A stretch of 64,000 bases of DNA. It comes from Triatoma infestans (Eukaryota; Arthropoda; Insecta; Hemiptera; Reduviidae). Below the pieces are notes generated by a model, which was given only the letters and a program-made list of their open reading frames with translations, searched no databases and was not told the origin of the DNA. The stretch lies in the NCBI GenBank assembly GCA_011037195.1, contig JAAEAF010000396.1, forward strand, positions 62,001 through 126,000, in the 5' to 3' direction. Below, in pieces: positions 1 to 11,271 of the stretch. Within the stretch, counting starts at the first letter, position 1; each line of letters opens with the position of its first letter. Position numbers and translations under genes: made by a program.

Positions 1-2938
1 TTTGCTATCGGATAAAATTACGAAATTATCCGTATTTTCCAATTTCAAAGCGTACTTTAGAGCTGCGTAAAGTGCACACATTTCCGCGGAAAATATCGTA
101 TACACATCTGGCAGTCCAATCATTTCAGCGTGGTTGCTTTTATAATCATACACCGCACAACCAACCCCATTTCCATCTTTGAACCATCGGTGTACAACAG
201 GTGACCGGAATTAGGTAACTTCTGATTTATAAATTCTAAAATATATTGATCGGAAAACTGAAGGTCTAGTGGTTCGCCGAAAAAATGGCAATGCAATTTC
301 TGATTTAAAATCTGATAGTTTATTGCAAACGGCGGCAATGTAATAGTTTTTTGTAGAGACCCGAAGAAGGGAGCATTTTCAATAAAACTTAATGTTATGA
401 GAGGAGATTTCTTCCTTTGCCAATATGGAGATGTCAAAACAAGCGTATTTAAATTATTGATATTTCTAATTAAAATCTCGTCAGTTGCAGCAAATTTTAA
501 TACAAGTCTGTCCGATAGCATTTTCCTTCTATGCGTCAATGGCAGTTCTCCTGCCTCCGACAGTAGCACATCAACCGGAGTGGACTTCAGGAAACCATAA
601 CAGATTCGTAGGCAGCGGTTCTGTAATACGTCTAGTCTTTTTAATGTCGTTTCAGTTGCCTGATCATAGAAAATCGATCCATAATCTATTACTGACCTAA
701 TTGTCGCCCTGTAGAATAATTGTGCGATACCCGGGTCAGCACCCCAGTTTATGTTTGTGATCATTCGTAGAATGTTGATATACTTTTCGCATTTATCCAA
801 CACATAATTAATGTGGGTAGTCCATTTAAGAGTTTTGTCCACAAACAACCCCAGAAATTTATTAACTCTCTTGATCGGAAAACAATTTCCCCCAAGGATA
901 ATTTCATCAGAGAAGGGGCATACCACTGATTTTTCTGGAGAGATGGTCAGCCCATTTTCAAAAAACCATTTATTCAGCGCTATCATTGTGGTTTCCAATT
1001 TAATACGACAAACGTCGATATCTTTATTTGTAATATAAACACAAATGTCGTCAGCATATTGAATTATTTCGACGCCTTCAGGAATATGATTCACTATATC
1101 GGCTACATAGACAGCGTAAAGAAGTGGGCTCAATATTCCACCCTGCGGCAAGCCTGTCTGAGCCTTTCTGGGCCTATCATAAGATTATTGACTCGCAGAA
1201 AGATGTCTCGATCACCAATTAGGCGAACTATTTTTGCTATAAATATAGGTGGGAAACCTAATTTTAACATCTTTTTGCTTAAAATTGCGAAGTCAACATT
1301 GTCATATGCCCCACTTACATCCAGAAAAATTGCCAAAGTGGTACAATTTTTGGAGAATCCCAACCAAACATCACTAACAAATTTACATATGGCGTCCATT
1401 GCTGATTTTCCCCTTCGGAATCCAAACTGACTAATTGGAAGTTTATTGTAGTACTCCAACCACCATTCCATTCTTCTTTTCAATACCCTTTCGAAAGTTT
1501 TTAATATGCAAGACGATAGGGATATTGGTCTATACGATGTAGCCAGTTGGGGTGGTTTTCTTGGCTTTAGTATGGGGACAACTACATACTCCTTCCATTG
1601 TTTAGGGAAATTACTGGTCAGCCATATTTCATTGAATATCTCTCTAAGATTATCTATTGCATGTTGGGGCATCTTTTGTAATATTGAATAAACTATCTGA
1701 TCCTTACCGGGCGCTGTATTGCCTGGATGTTGTATGGCGGAGGAAATTTCTACAGAAGTAAATTCTCTCAACAATATATGTGGCTGGGGTACAGAACTGT
1801 CTGCTGACAACAGACAAGACTGGACATATGCCGGGGTAAGTTTGTGTAGTAGATCATATGACCATTCAGCTAATTCAGTTTTAAAATTTACTTCGCTACC
1901 TTTCAATTTTTTAATTTTCTCCCATATATTTTTAATTGGTGTGCTCTTATTTAGCTGATTGCAGTATTCCTTCCAAGAGTTTTTCTTAGCCTCCCTGACT
2001 GTGCGCTTAACTAGGGCACACGCTCTCTTATATTTGAGATAGTTATCGAACGAAGGATTGCTTCTGTAATCTCTATAAGTAATTTGACGATCCCTAATTA
2101 CTATTGCACAGCTCTCTGACCACCATACAGTTTTATTAAATCTCTGTGCTTAAATCTCCTTTTTTACTGGAATCGACTTTTCACACGCTGAATTAACGTT
2201 ATTAATAAAAGACTCATAAGTCTCAGCATGATAGCCATCATTAAAATGCGCACTAAATTCCTCCCAATTGGCCTTATTGATATTCCACTTTCTTGTGGAA
2301 TAATAGCTACTTTCATTTAAATTTAGATAATTTAACAACTATAGGGAGATGGTTTGAGCCCATTGGTTCCTGTAAAACTGTCCACTCGAAATTAGCTGCA
2401 TAATTACTTGAACACAAAGTCATATCTATTGCTGATTGCCTAGTCTGATTTATGTTTCCAATAGAGTTGGGGTACCGTCATTTAAGAATATCAGATTGGC
2501 TTCTTCAGCTGCTAACAAAAGAGTTCTACCTTTTCTGTCGGTAATACTGCTACCCAGGGACCGATGGTGGCAATTAAAGTCACCACATATTACTGTAGGT
2601 TGAGAGACGCTATCAAAGAAACGCTTCCATACTCTCTGTGATATATTATTGTTAGGTTTGTTATACAGGGAGATTACTGTAATATCGCTGTTATTGTTGT
2701 TATTTAGTTTTATACAGGCTGCTACACACATTACACCAGGCGGTATGACTAGATTTTTAACTTCTAAATATAAAACATTACTTTATCCTGAAAATTTATA
2801 ATGCCTCCCTGGTTTAAACCAGGTTTCAGATAAGGCACAGATGTTGATCTGTTTGTCTATAAGAAATCTTTCTAAATCTCCTTTGTTGGCAACGGCCGAA
2901 CGAGCATTCCATTGAAATATATTTAATGAGGACTGCAT
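1..2938 (-). pseudogene. Non-LTR retrotransposon ORF2 (endonuclease - reverse transcriptase - RNase H), decayed, runs off left edge
   Basis: Seen: read on the minus strand from an ATG at 2,938 (start MQSSLNIFQWNARS), the translation shows an apurinic-type endonuclease (ALSETW near 2,825; VICGDFNCHH near 2,600; SAIDMTLCS near 2,420; SNHLPI near 2,350). It is followed by a reverse transcriptase (YRPISLSS, QFGFRRGKSAMDAI, FLDVSGAYDNVD, MPQGGILSPLLY, catalytic QYADDICVYI near 1,050) and an RNase H (LLYTDGSK near 190, FSAEMCALYAAL near 80, FVILSDSK near 15). It is broken by an in-frame TAA at 2,783-2,785 and by frameshifts near 2,460, 2,155, 1,150 and 165. Known: in the intact family this protein nicks the target and copies the element RNA in place. 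Inferred: RNase H after RT fits the I or Jockey-related groups; the clade needs a phylogeny. The 3' end lies outside the window. Confidence 0.9.
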
Positions 2939-3051
2939 AATATTAAATTTATTAGATTAGAATATGTCACAACAAAATAAAATAATTAATTAAATAAACA
3001 GACCGGATTTCACTGCTATCGCTGTAATAGAAGTCTGTCGTGATTGTATCA

Positions 3052-4468
3052 TTAAGGACGTAACATACGTTTACCGGTACTTGTTATTCTATCGAAAATA
3101 GCTAAATTTTCAAGCCTTTCTTTGAGCATATCATTTAATTTAGAACTGTCTACTGCATTTAATTCTGATTTATCTATACTACTCAATACGCTGATAACCG
3201 CTTCACAAATTACATTTATATTAATATTTCCACCTGATGCTAAATTAGAAATACTTGGTCGGTAGGGGTTGTTTTGAATTAAACCGCCTGCTATGTTTTT
3301 CGGCATTTGAGGAGTAATAAGCAATTTCTTCATTTCAGATTCATAACGGGGGGGGAGAACTAATTGGCCTTTTATTGTAGTTCGATCTATTAACTTCAGT
3401 TTTATAAGTAGTATTACCCTTAGGTAGTGGGGGAAACAACTGTTCATTACTTAGCGAGGTATGACCACTAGCGCTCCTAGCGTAGGACGCTCGCTCAACT
3501 CTATCTTTTGCGTCATTGTATGACAAATTCTCAAGAGCCATAGTATTTTTAATATTTTTTTGTTTTGAAAATTCCGGGCACTCTTTACGTGACCTTGACG
3601 AATGAAGCCCGCCACAATGTATACAAGTTATTTGGCCCTCAAAAGTACACTCGTTTTTATCATGTTTACCTTTGCACTTTTCACAAATAGTGTCTCCCTT
3701 GCATTGCTTACTGATATGGCCGTATCGTAGACAACGAAAACATTGCCTAACACTTTGAACATAAGGTTCAACAGGGCATCTGACGTAATGTATATAAACA
3801 TAATCTGGCAATGTTTGGCCTCTAAAAGTTAGCAATATACTACCAGTTGGAATATATTGTTTAATTTCTTTACCATTTTCAATTTTATTTTCCCCAACTC
3901 TGTTAAACCTTTTTGCATTCACAACTTTAAAAGTAGTGCCATAATCATATTCAAGTGCTGAAATAATTTCATTTTCAGTTAGTGTGGTATCAACACCCCT
4001 TATTATACAACGCCTTTTCAATAAAAATTGAGGTATGTATGCATCAAACCCTTTATTTTTCAATCCTAAAGACGAAACCAGAGAATTTGCAGTTATTGCA
4101 TTAGACACAATCACTCTTATTCTATTTCTACCCATACGATCTATTCTCCTCACATTATTACCCATATTAGGATGTGCTTCATAAATCATTTTCCCAATAC
4201 TCATTGGATGAATTCTGGAAATACCCTTAGATTCTTTATTTAGACTTTCCAAATAAACATGAAAAGGCCCAGTATCCCAAGTCTGATAAAATTCTTTTTC
4301 TTTCACAACATCATTTGAGTGCGTGAGGTTATCATTAATTTTATTTGATTCACCCATTTCTTTATCCATTAATAAATTACCCTCAAAATATTCCATTTTT
4401 TCGTTAACACTTTTATCTGGTGGTTTTTTGTCGGGAGGTATTTTTTCAGTTAACTTTTCAGCCATCAC
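3052..4468 (-). pseudogene. Non-LTR retrotransposon ORF1 (gag-like, CCHC zinc knuckles), one frameshift
   Basis: Seen: an ATG at 4,468 opens a 375-codon frame whose second half holds three cysteine-rich knuckles: CFRCLRYGHISKQC (a standard CX2CX4HX4C), then CEKCKGKHDKNEC and CIHCGGLHSSRSRKEC. The frame fails in a run of eight G near 3,350; the rest of the protein continues in another frame down to 3,052 and ends ...TGKRMLRP. Known: such ORF1 proteins bind element RNA and form the ribonucleoprotein particle. It lies directly upstream of ORF2 with about 114 bp between them, the usual ORF1-ORF2 order. The single break in a homopolymer could be a real indel or a sequencing error. Confidence 0.85.
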
Positions 4469-4707
4469 AAAAACTCACAAAAAACTTTAATAAACAAAAA
4501 AATAAAAATAAAATAATAAAAAATATAAAAATGAATTTTCAATCATACAAAATAGAGAATTCTTCAAAAAAGAAGAAAAAAGAAAAGAAATTAAAAAAAA
4601 AAAAAACCAAGTAAAGTAAAAAAAACTAGTAGCAGTATAAGTTTGCCTACAGAACAGAACGATGTACACAGTACGAAGGTTAGCCTGAGACTGGCTATTT
4701 CAGTTAC
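4469..4707 (-). other. Putative 5' untranslated region of the first LINE
   Basis: This A/T-rich leader lies between the ORF1 start and the point near 4,707 where R-A repeat sequence resumes. The string GCTATTTCAGTT occurs just inside (about 4,692) and again just outside (about 4,710). It may mark the 5' junction or target duplication, but the 3' partner is outside the window. Confidence 0.4.
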
Positions 4708-5232
4708 TGCTATTTCAGTTTATTAGACAATTCGATCATCTAAATAATGTTAATAAGAATTAAATATGTTGTTGAAATTCCGAATTTGAAAAAAATTGGA
4801 TAACCAGAAGTGCGTTTACTTTACCACTTTGCTAAATGATTTTTTTCACTTTTTCAAAAATTGTTCGGACGATTTTCTTGAATCTTCTTACATAAATTAA
4901 ACATACAAAGATCTATAACTTTTATTTAAAACGTTTGTCTGGTAAAATTCATTTAAGGGCACTTTTAGGGGAAGGGTGGGGTTATATTTTTCTCTAAAGT
5001 GCTCTGATAATTGATTATACAATCTATCATCCAAACGAAATTAATTAGAAATAAATAGATGGCCAAAATTTTGAGTTTCAAGAAAATAGTAAACCGGAAA
5101 TGCGCTTTTACTGAACAGTTTTTTCAGTTTTCGACGAATTTCATTAAATTTGGTACACAAACTATAAAATTTGTCAATTATTTGAGAACTGGAGTAAGAG
5201 AAAGTTGTGTGTTTCACACCAGATTTTTTGTG
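4708..5232 (+). repeat. R-A interspersed repeat, tail half
   Basis: Matches the other R-A copies here: blocks reading about CCGGAAGTGCG, ACGATTTTCTTGAA, GGGCACTTTTAGGG, then GGAGTAAGAGAAAGT and TTTCACACCAGATTTTT at the end. There is no coding capacity. The first LINE appears to be inserted at its left side. Confidence 0.7.
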
Positions 5233-5416
5233 ATGTGATGTGCCTGTGCCAATGTGTGGATTTTTATATATTATATTTATATTTTATTTTTATATTTATA
5301 AAAATTTGATGTCGGTATTGGTACTTAAAACATCACTAAGATATATGACCTGCAAAGAATCGATGCCAACTCATTGACATTTCCTTTGAAACACTTTATT
5401 TAAACGCAAAACAATT

Positions 5417-6226
5417 TTTAAAATCCGATGTGAAATACTCATTACCACTTCCTCTTACTGCAAGTTAATGGGCAAATGTTCTTTAAAATTAAAATTTAAA
5501 CATTTAGTAGGCTTGACCATAAAAAAAGATGGTGGAGATCGTATACATGTTATATACCTGAGTGGACTACTTGTGTGGAGCGCCGACTGTGTCAGGTTGC
5601 AAAGCTTTTAACGACGGTTTAAATTAAAATCAAACTGCCAAGTCTCCCATAACCTTCAAAAAGCAACTTTTCCGGAAAAATAGTTGAAATAAATGTGTCA
5701 CCTATTTATCTGTGAGTTTATCATTCTCAGTTTAAGGGACATCGTTTTAGGTGTATTCATGGAAACTGAAATACTCAAAAACCAATTCTATAAAGCCGTA
5801 CTTCGGAACTGATTTCATCAAATTTAGAATTCTAATAATGTTTCCAAGTACTTAAGTGCCCCCAAACAATCAAGTTTGCCGGAAGAGACGGTCATTGATG
5901 TGTGTAGATAGCAAACAAAGTATAAAGTAATTCGTGGAGCCGTTTTGGAAGCAATTGCGAAAAACTGAAGAAAAATACTCAGTATAGTTACACTTCCGGT
6001 TTATGGATTTTATCGAAACCTTAATGTCGGTTGCACTGCTGCAGAACACCAAGTTGAGCTCCCTGCGGTTTTTCTTTGTTTTAAGATTTTTATTCAACTT
6101 ACACCCACACATATATCATTCGCTAAAAACGTTTTCTTTGCCTTTTCAGGGATTATCAAAACTTGTAAAGTTCAATTTCGAAAAACATAATTGCAGTACT
6201 TCCTCCTACAGAATAAGGAAAGTAAA
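5417..6226 (-). repeat. R-A interspersed repeat, decayed near-full-length copy
   Basis: Reads as the reverse complement of R-A: the tail block lies near 5,417-5,465 and the head block near 6,190-6,226 (cttcctcctacagaataagg). CACTTCCGGTTTATG lies near 5,990 and the CA-rich stretch near 6,100. The 5,233-5,416 stretch before it is AT-rich with no recognisable feature. Confidence 0.6.
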
Positions 6227-6290
6227 AAATTTTGAATGACGCTGTTAAAACTGTGCGGTTTTGGTTTCTGAGGCTCAGACGAGATACTAT

Positions 6291-6464
6291 TCATTATTAT
6301 TATTATTATTTTTTTTTTTTATGTTTTATGGCGTCGACTGCAGGGGTCTTATTATTATTATTACTTTATTTTTTTCCTCAGCCAGAGGTCCAGTTGGTAT
6401 ACAAAGCTTCACGGCCTACGGCAAGGGAGGCTTCGATTTAGTGTTGGTAGGAGGGGGGAATTAT
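6291..6464 (-). repeat. Possible SINE-like insertion with (TTA)n tail
   Basis: A (TTA)n/T-rich tract is followed by a moderately GC-rich body (gcgtcgactgcaggggtc) and then a second similar insertion. The arrangement resembles a minus-strand SINE, but I see no clear box A or B here. Confidence 0.3.
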
Positions 6465-6682
6465 CATAATTATTATTATTATTTAAAGGCTCTTCAACAT
6501 CTTAGGCGAACGTGCCTTCTCAGTGCATTGCCTGCTTACGGGCAGTGTTTTCTGGTTGCAGCCAACCCTGCCCATCACTTAAAGTGAGCTGTAGAGGTAT
6601 CTAGGAAGAAAAAATCTACTGGGCTCAAAGTCGCAACCTGCGCAGGGGAGCCAGCACCTACCAGTCACTGGACTGATCATTA
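6465..6682 (-). repeat. tRNA-derived SINE-like element, minus strand
   Basis: Read on the minus strand it starts with a box A-like segment (GACTGGTAGGTGCTGG) and a box B-like segment (GGTTGCGACTTTG). It continues through a body of about 150 bp and ends in a (TAA)n tail at 6,465-6,482. Box B deviates from GGTTCGANTCC, so the promoter is probably decayed. Confidence 0.45.
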
Positions 6683-6687
6683 TTATT

Positions 6688-7017
6688 ACATTTTTATGTT
6701 GAAAATAGATCTTGAGGTTAGGTCATAAAAAAACTCTTTTTAAACTTTTACCGACGTTTCGGCAAATTTATTGCCTTCTTCAGGGTAAAAATTTCTTGTT
6801 AGAATTTCTTAAGAACTGTAGTTTAACTTCTGACATACCATCACCAAGTGTTGGTCAACACAAGTTTTTAAGAAATTTTTACTTTGAAGAAAGCAATAAA
6901 TTTGCCGAAACGTCGGTAAAAGTTTAAAAAGAGCTTTTTTACATCCGAACCTCAACATCTATTTTCAACATTGAATACAACGGTCGTAACGAACGCCAAA
7001 ACATCACATTTTTATGT
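6688..7017. mobile_element. FB2 foldback element with 12-bp target duplication and hammerhead-like motifs
   Basis: The direct repeat ACATTTTTATGT occurs at 6,688-6,699 and 7,006-7,017. Inside, two arms of about 100 bp (6,696-6,797 and 6,868-6,971) are inverted copies of each other. On the minus strand the left arm (6,746-6,790) carries CTGAAGA, a GGC/GCC stem, GAAACGTC, and 7-bp flanks UUUUACC/GGUAAAA that pair. This is the core layout of a hammerhead ribozyme of the kind known in Penelope-like elements. The right arm (6,877-6,921) has the same layout, but its first core base is changed (TTGAAGA). There is no open frame. Confidence 0.65.
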
Positions 7018-7167
7018 CATGTAAAATGTAAGTTTATTGTCGCTTTCTTTTCTACTTGCCTTGCTTAAAATCAGATCGCGGGCCTTAAGCGTCTGCCTTG
7101 AACCTGCATTGGCACTAATACTCAAGTTTAATAAGAGCCGTGTTTTAAAATGCTACTAACTTACATA

Positions 7168-7625
7168 GGAAAGTTTATTAGTCTGTTGGGCCTAGTTTAT
7201 TAGTTGTCTTGTCCCCTAGTTACTTATTTAGTAGGTACCTTTAAGAAACTTTATCAGTCTGTTGGGCCTAGTTTATTAGTTGTCTTGTCCCCTAGTTAGT
7301 TATTTAGTAGGTACCTTTAAGAAAGTTTATCAGCCTGTTGGGCCTAGTTTATTAGTTGTCTTGTCCCCTAGTTAGTTATTTAGTAGGTACCTTTAAGAAA
7401 GTTTATCAGTCTGTTGGGCCTATTTGTTAGTTGTCTTGTCCCCTAGTTAGTTATTTAGTAGGTACCTTTAAGAAAGTTTATCAGTCTGTTGGGCCTAGTT
7501 TATTAGTTGTCTTGTCCCCTAGTTAGTTATTTAGTAGGTACCTTTAAGAAAGTTTATCAGTCTGTTGGGCCTAGTTTATTAGTTGTCTTGTCCCCTAGTT
7601 AGTTACTTAGTAGGTAACTTTAAGA
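7168..7625 (+). repeat. Tandem array, 76-bp unit, six copies
   Basis: GTCTGTTGGG starts at 7,181, 7,257, 7,333, 7,409, 7,484 and 7,560, so the period is 76 bp with one 75-bp unit. The units are nearly identical, which suggests recent expansion or homogenisation. No protein or R-A similarity is seen in the unit. Confidence 0.9.
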
Positions 7626-8110
7626 AAAAAATTTAAATTTGCTTCCACGCTTGAGTGTTCCACAATTAAAATTACTTTCACAATTAAGTCAACTAAATAT
7701 ACAAAATGAATACAATAATTAAATAAAAAATAAATCTCATTCATTAAAAAAAAACCCTGCATGATATATTTAATTATCTTATCTTACAGCACGATCTCTT
7801 CTTCATTGGAACGTGAGAAATGATATGTAAGGAATTATTATAAAACATTAAGGTAATTAGAACTCTTCATTTCTTTTTTTTTTTAAGGAAAAACCACCAA
7901 ATTGAGTGAGTGACGTCATAGACAGAATACTTCAGCCATAGAGGCCGTCACAGGCAGAATACTTCATCCATAGAGGCCGCGATTGACGTTAATCTCAGGC
8001 TGCCATTATAATACTATTGACGTCAGAATCTATTTATATACAACTTTAGGTAGTTTTCAGTCTAGCATATCCACTTTTTTTCCGGCCATTTGAAACACAA
8101 GTGCAGGCTT
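7626..8110. other. AT-rich spacer without recognisable gene
   Basis: Mostly low-complexity AT sequence. The only structure is a short direct duplication near 7,925-7,980 (cagaatacttc ... atagaggccg, repeated about 35 bp later). No open frame has a recognisable product. Confidence 0.5.
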
Positions 8111-8127
8111 TAATTTGAATATTCAAA

Positions 8128-8312
8128 TATTTATTATTATTATTATTAAGGGGCACAAGGGCGCTGCGACCCTGAAAGATCTATTGTTCCACTTCCGAGC
8201 TTTCTCAGCCGGCTTACCAGACATTGAGCTAACAAAATTTAAGCGCGGTGCTGGATTCGAACCCCCGCAGAGGCATTTCAAATCCAGTGCACTATCACCG
8301 AACTAATCATTA
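8128..8312 (-). repeat. tRNA-derived SINE with intact-looking box A/B and (TAA)n tail
   Basis: The minus strand starts near 8,312 with GGTGATAGTGCACTGG (box A-like). About 30 bp later it has GGTTCGAATCC, an exact box B. The tRNA-unrelated body runs to a (TAA)n tail at 8,132-8,150. Length, polymerase III-type internal promoter and tail together make this a typical insect SINE. Confidence 0.7.
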
Positions 8313-8354
8313 AAATTCAGTAAAAAATCTATCTGGTCAACCGATTTTCTTCAA

Positions 8355-8742
8355 GCTAGGAATTTCAACAATGCAGTGATCATAGGGCTCACCGTTACTA
8401 GGAATTCTAATGATGCAGTGTTCAGTAGGCTCACCGTTGCTAGAAATTCTAGTGATGCAGTGTTCAGTAGGGCTCACCGTTGCTAGGAATTCTAGTGATG
8501 CAGTGTTCAGTAGGGCTCACCGTTACTAGGAATTCTAGCGATGCAGTGTTCATAGGGCTCACCGTTAATAGGAATTCTAGCGATGCAGTGTTCATAGGGC
8601 TCACCGTTACTAGGAATTCTAGTGATGCAGTGTTCAGTAGGGCTCACCGTTACTAGGAATTCTAGCGGTGCAGTGTTCAGTAGGGCTCATCGTTACTAGG
8701 AATTCTAGTGATGCAGTGTTCAGTAGGGCTCACCGTTACTCT
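8355..8742 (+). repeat. Tandem array, about 43-bp unit, about nine copies, inside an R-A copy
   Basis: The unit contains GATGCAGTGTTCAGTAGGG and CTCACCGTTACTAGG. Sequence on both sides is minus-oriented R-A (GGTCAACCGATTTTCTTCAA at 8,337; CTGGCACTTTAGAGG at 8,751), so the array replaces an internal R-A segment. Monomers differ mainly by AGTAGGG versus ATAGGG and AGTG versus AGCG. Confidence 0.85.
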
Positions 8743-9242
8743 GTCCTGAAACTGGCACTTTAGAGGACATCTTAACCTCCAGAACCCGCTAAAAATAATT
8801 TCTCTGAAAAATCAAATAAAAATGACAGGCATATATATATCTGTGAATTTAAAGCAAATCATGGGAAGCCATTGTCAAAAAAATCGCAAAAAAAAAGTTG
8901 GAAAAAAAAATCCATAAAGTCGCACTGAATCCGGTTTTTTCATATTCACTGAATTCATGGATTTTGGTCCAAACCTGCTTATCGAATTCGATTGTAGGAC
9001 CTAAACGGAATATGAAGTTTGAGCATTCCTGAGATGTATCGTTTTTGAGATATTTTGGTTTCACATGCACATCAACACCATTTCACAGCGCACACATACA
9101 ACCACAGACCATTCGCTTTATTATTTACACTCACCGTTACAGAAGGAAGTAATGAGATGTCAAATTTTCGAAATTCGCTTTTTACCGCTAATAGATGTTT
9201 TGGAATCCTTAGAAAATGGAGAAAATGTTTTTAGCCAATGGA

Positions 9243-9278
<36 letters not shown>

Positions 9279-9310
9279 TGTGGATCTTAATGTACATTTT
9301 GGGCAAATAA
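8743..9310. repeat. R-A mosaic: minus-oriented part joined to plus-oriented head, with (GT)n
   Basis: 8,743 to about 9,125 reads as minus-strand R-A. From about 9,130 a plus-strand head follows (AAATTTTCGAAATTCG near 9,160), then a (GT)n tract at 9,245-9,276. This is the same head-plus-inverted-body arrangement seen near 10.2 kb. Confidence 0.55.
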
Positions 9311-9469
9311 GGAACGAATTATTATTAAATATAAAAGACAAATTTATATCAGCTGCCAGAAATTTCAGTAAATATCTAGTGTATAAAGATTTAATTATGA
9401 TAACAGCTACGTGAAGATAAATTCTCTAATAACATAAATAACTTGGATTTTAAAATTAAGAACAGAATT

Positions 9470-9650
9470 TTAATTAATTGTTGTGGTTGGTTCCGCAGAG
9501 CTGAAAAGCAAGATATTATTATCGTTGTTCCGTGAAAGCCACTTCTTTTCGTAGTCATCGACCGGTTTCGGCCGTTCGCCTATCATCAGTATGTTTTATC
9601 AAAACAGTGTGATAACATAGACTTGCACAGAGGAAATTTAGTTTATACAC
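9470..9650 (-). mobile_element. FB1 half-copy (single arm) with hammerhead-like motif
   Basis: One arm of the FB1 family. On the minus strand 9,556-9,593 reads CTGATGA (the classic hammerhead sequence), a GGC/GGCC-type stem with GAAC loop, then GAAACCGGTC and GATG. The second, inverted arm present at 12.6 and 61.0 kb is missing. The following 9,651-10,164 is AT-rich with no recognisable gene. Confidence 0.6.
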
Positions 9651-10164
9651 TGCTTCTTACCTAACTAGGTTAAGAGGGGTTTTTTCCGATACTTGAGTAT
9701 GGTTACATGTTGTTTTTCACTATTAAAAGGCTTGTGAAAGGAACAATGTGTAGATTTTGTGGGGAGAGTGTGGTGACACTCAGGGCCGCCGGTTTTAGGC
9801 AGCGCTGGGCACCCCGCACAAATTATTTGTGCGAAGCCCCTTTGAAAATAGCATCAATTAAACATAATTATATCAGCTGACAGAAGACTGCTAGTGCAGT
9901 AAACGGTTATATCCATATTAAAAAATAACCTAACAGAAAATTTTATTTGGGACAAATTGTGCAAGATTTATTTGATAAAAGATTGTAAATACATATCAAC
10001 CCTGTGGGCTGTAAATGGGCTTAGCAAAGGTTTTGTTTTCCTTGAATTCGGCCATTGTTGAGGTTATTTTGGACTTAGAATTGTCATCCCAACACCTAGA
10101 AAGAGTTGATGTGACAATTATTTTTATTTAACACATCTAGTGGAATCTCTGGCACCGCAACTTC

Positions 10165-11202
10165 CCACCATCTTTTTACTTTCTCATACTCCTAGTAAGA
10201 GGAAGTATTGTAATCGTGTCAAATTTTCGAAATCGAGTTTTCACCGGAAATATCCGTTTTCAGGTCCCCAAACCTGAAACACTCACACAACTTTCTCTTA
10301 CTCCAGTTTTCAAAATTATAATTGACAAATTTTATGGTTTGTGTACGAAATCTAATGAAATTTGTCAAAAACTGAAAAAAACTATTCAGTAAAAGCGCAC
10401 TTCCGGTTTACTGATTTTCTTCACACCCGAAATTTTGGCCAACTATTTATTTCTAATTAATTTCATTTGGATGATAGAGTTGTATAATCAAGTATGATAA
10501 CACTTTAGTGGAAGCTGTAACCCTACCCGTCTCCTAAAAGTGCCCTTAAATGAATTTTCCCAGAGAAATGTTTTATATAAAAGTTGTAGATCTTTGAATG
10601 TTTAGCTTATATGTGTAGTTTCCAGAAAATCGTCGGGGCCATTTTTAAGAAAATCGCGAAAAAATCATATTTAGTAGTGTTAAAACAAAAGCACTTCCGG
10701 TTTATCGATTTTTCTCAAACTCGGAATTTCAACAAGATATTTAATTCTAATTAACATTATTTAAATGACCGAATTTTCTAATAACCAGAAATAGCACTTT
10801 AGAGGGTAATCTAACCCCACCCCTCCCCCACAAGGGCCCTTAAATCAATTTTCCCAGAGAAATGTTTCAAATAAAACTTGTAGCTCCTTGTTGGAGCCGT
10901 TTTTGAGAAAAACGCAAAAAAGTAAAAAAGTTAACTAGTAAAGTGGTACTTCCGGTTGAGGAATTTTGACAGACAACGCACAGTCAGATCGCATGGTGAT
11001 ACCTAAGCGGAATATTAAGTTTCAGTTTTCTACGGTTTTTCGTTTTTGAGCTATGCTGTTCACATACACACAACCACACACACACACACACCATTTGCTA
11101 AAAACCACTTTTTGGACTCAGGGGACCCTCAAAACGGATATTCCGGTGAAAATCGATATCGAAAATTTGACACGATTACAATACTTCCTCTTACTAGGAG
11201 TA
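10165..11202 (-). repeat. R-A copy, left arm of a large palindrome
   Basis: A short plus-strand R-A head (10,165-10,280, CTCCTAGTAAGAGGAAGTAT) is joined to a full minus-oriented copy. Its tail block lies near 10,290-10,318, CACTTCCGGTTTACTG near 10,400, the (CA)n tract at 11,077-11,093, and the head block CTTACTAGGAGTAAG near 11,193. It mirrors 11,203-12,105. Confidence 0.75.
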
Positions 11203-11233
11203 AGAAAAGTAAAAAGTGGTTTGTAGCAAATCA

Positions 11234-11271
<38 letters not shown>

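Noticed and set aside
9785..9850. hAT-like terminal sequence (CAGGGCCGCCGG)
   Set aside because: No matching inverted end or target duplication found in the window; too short to call.
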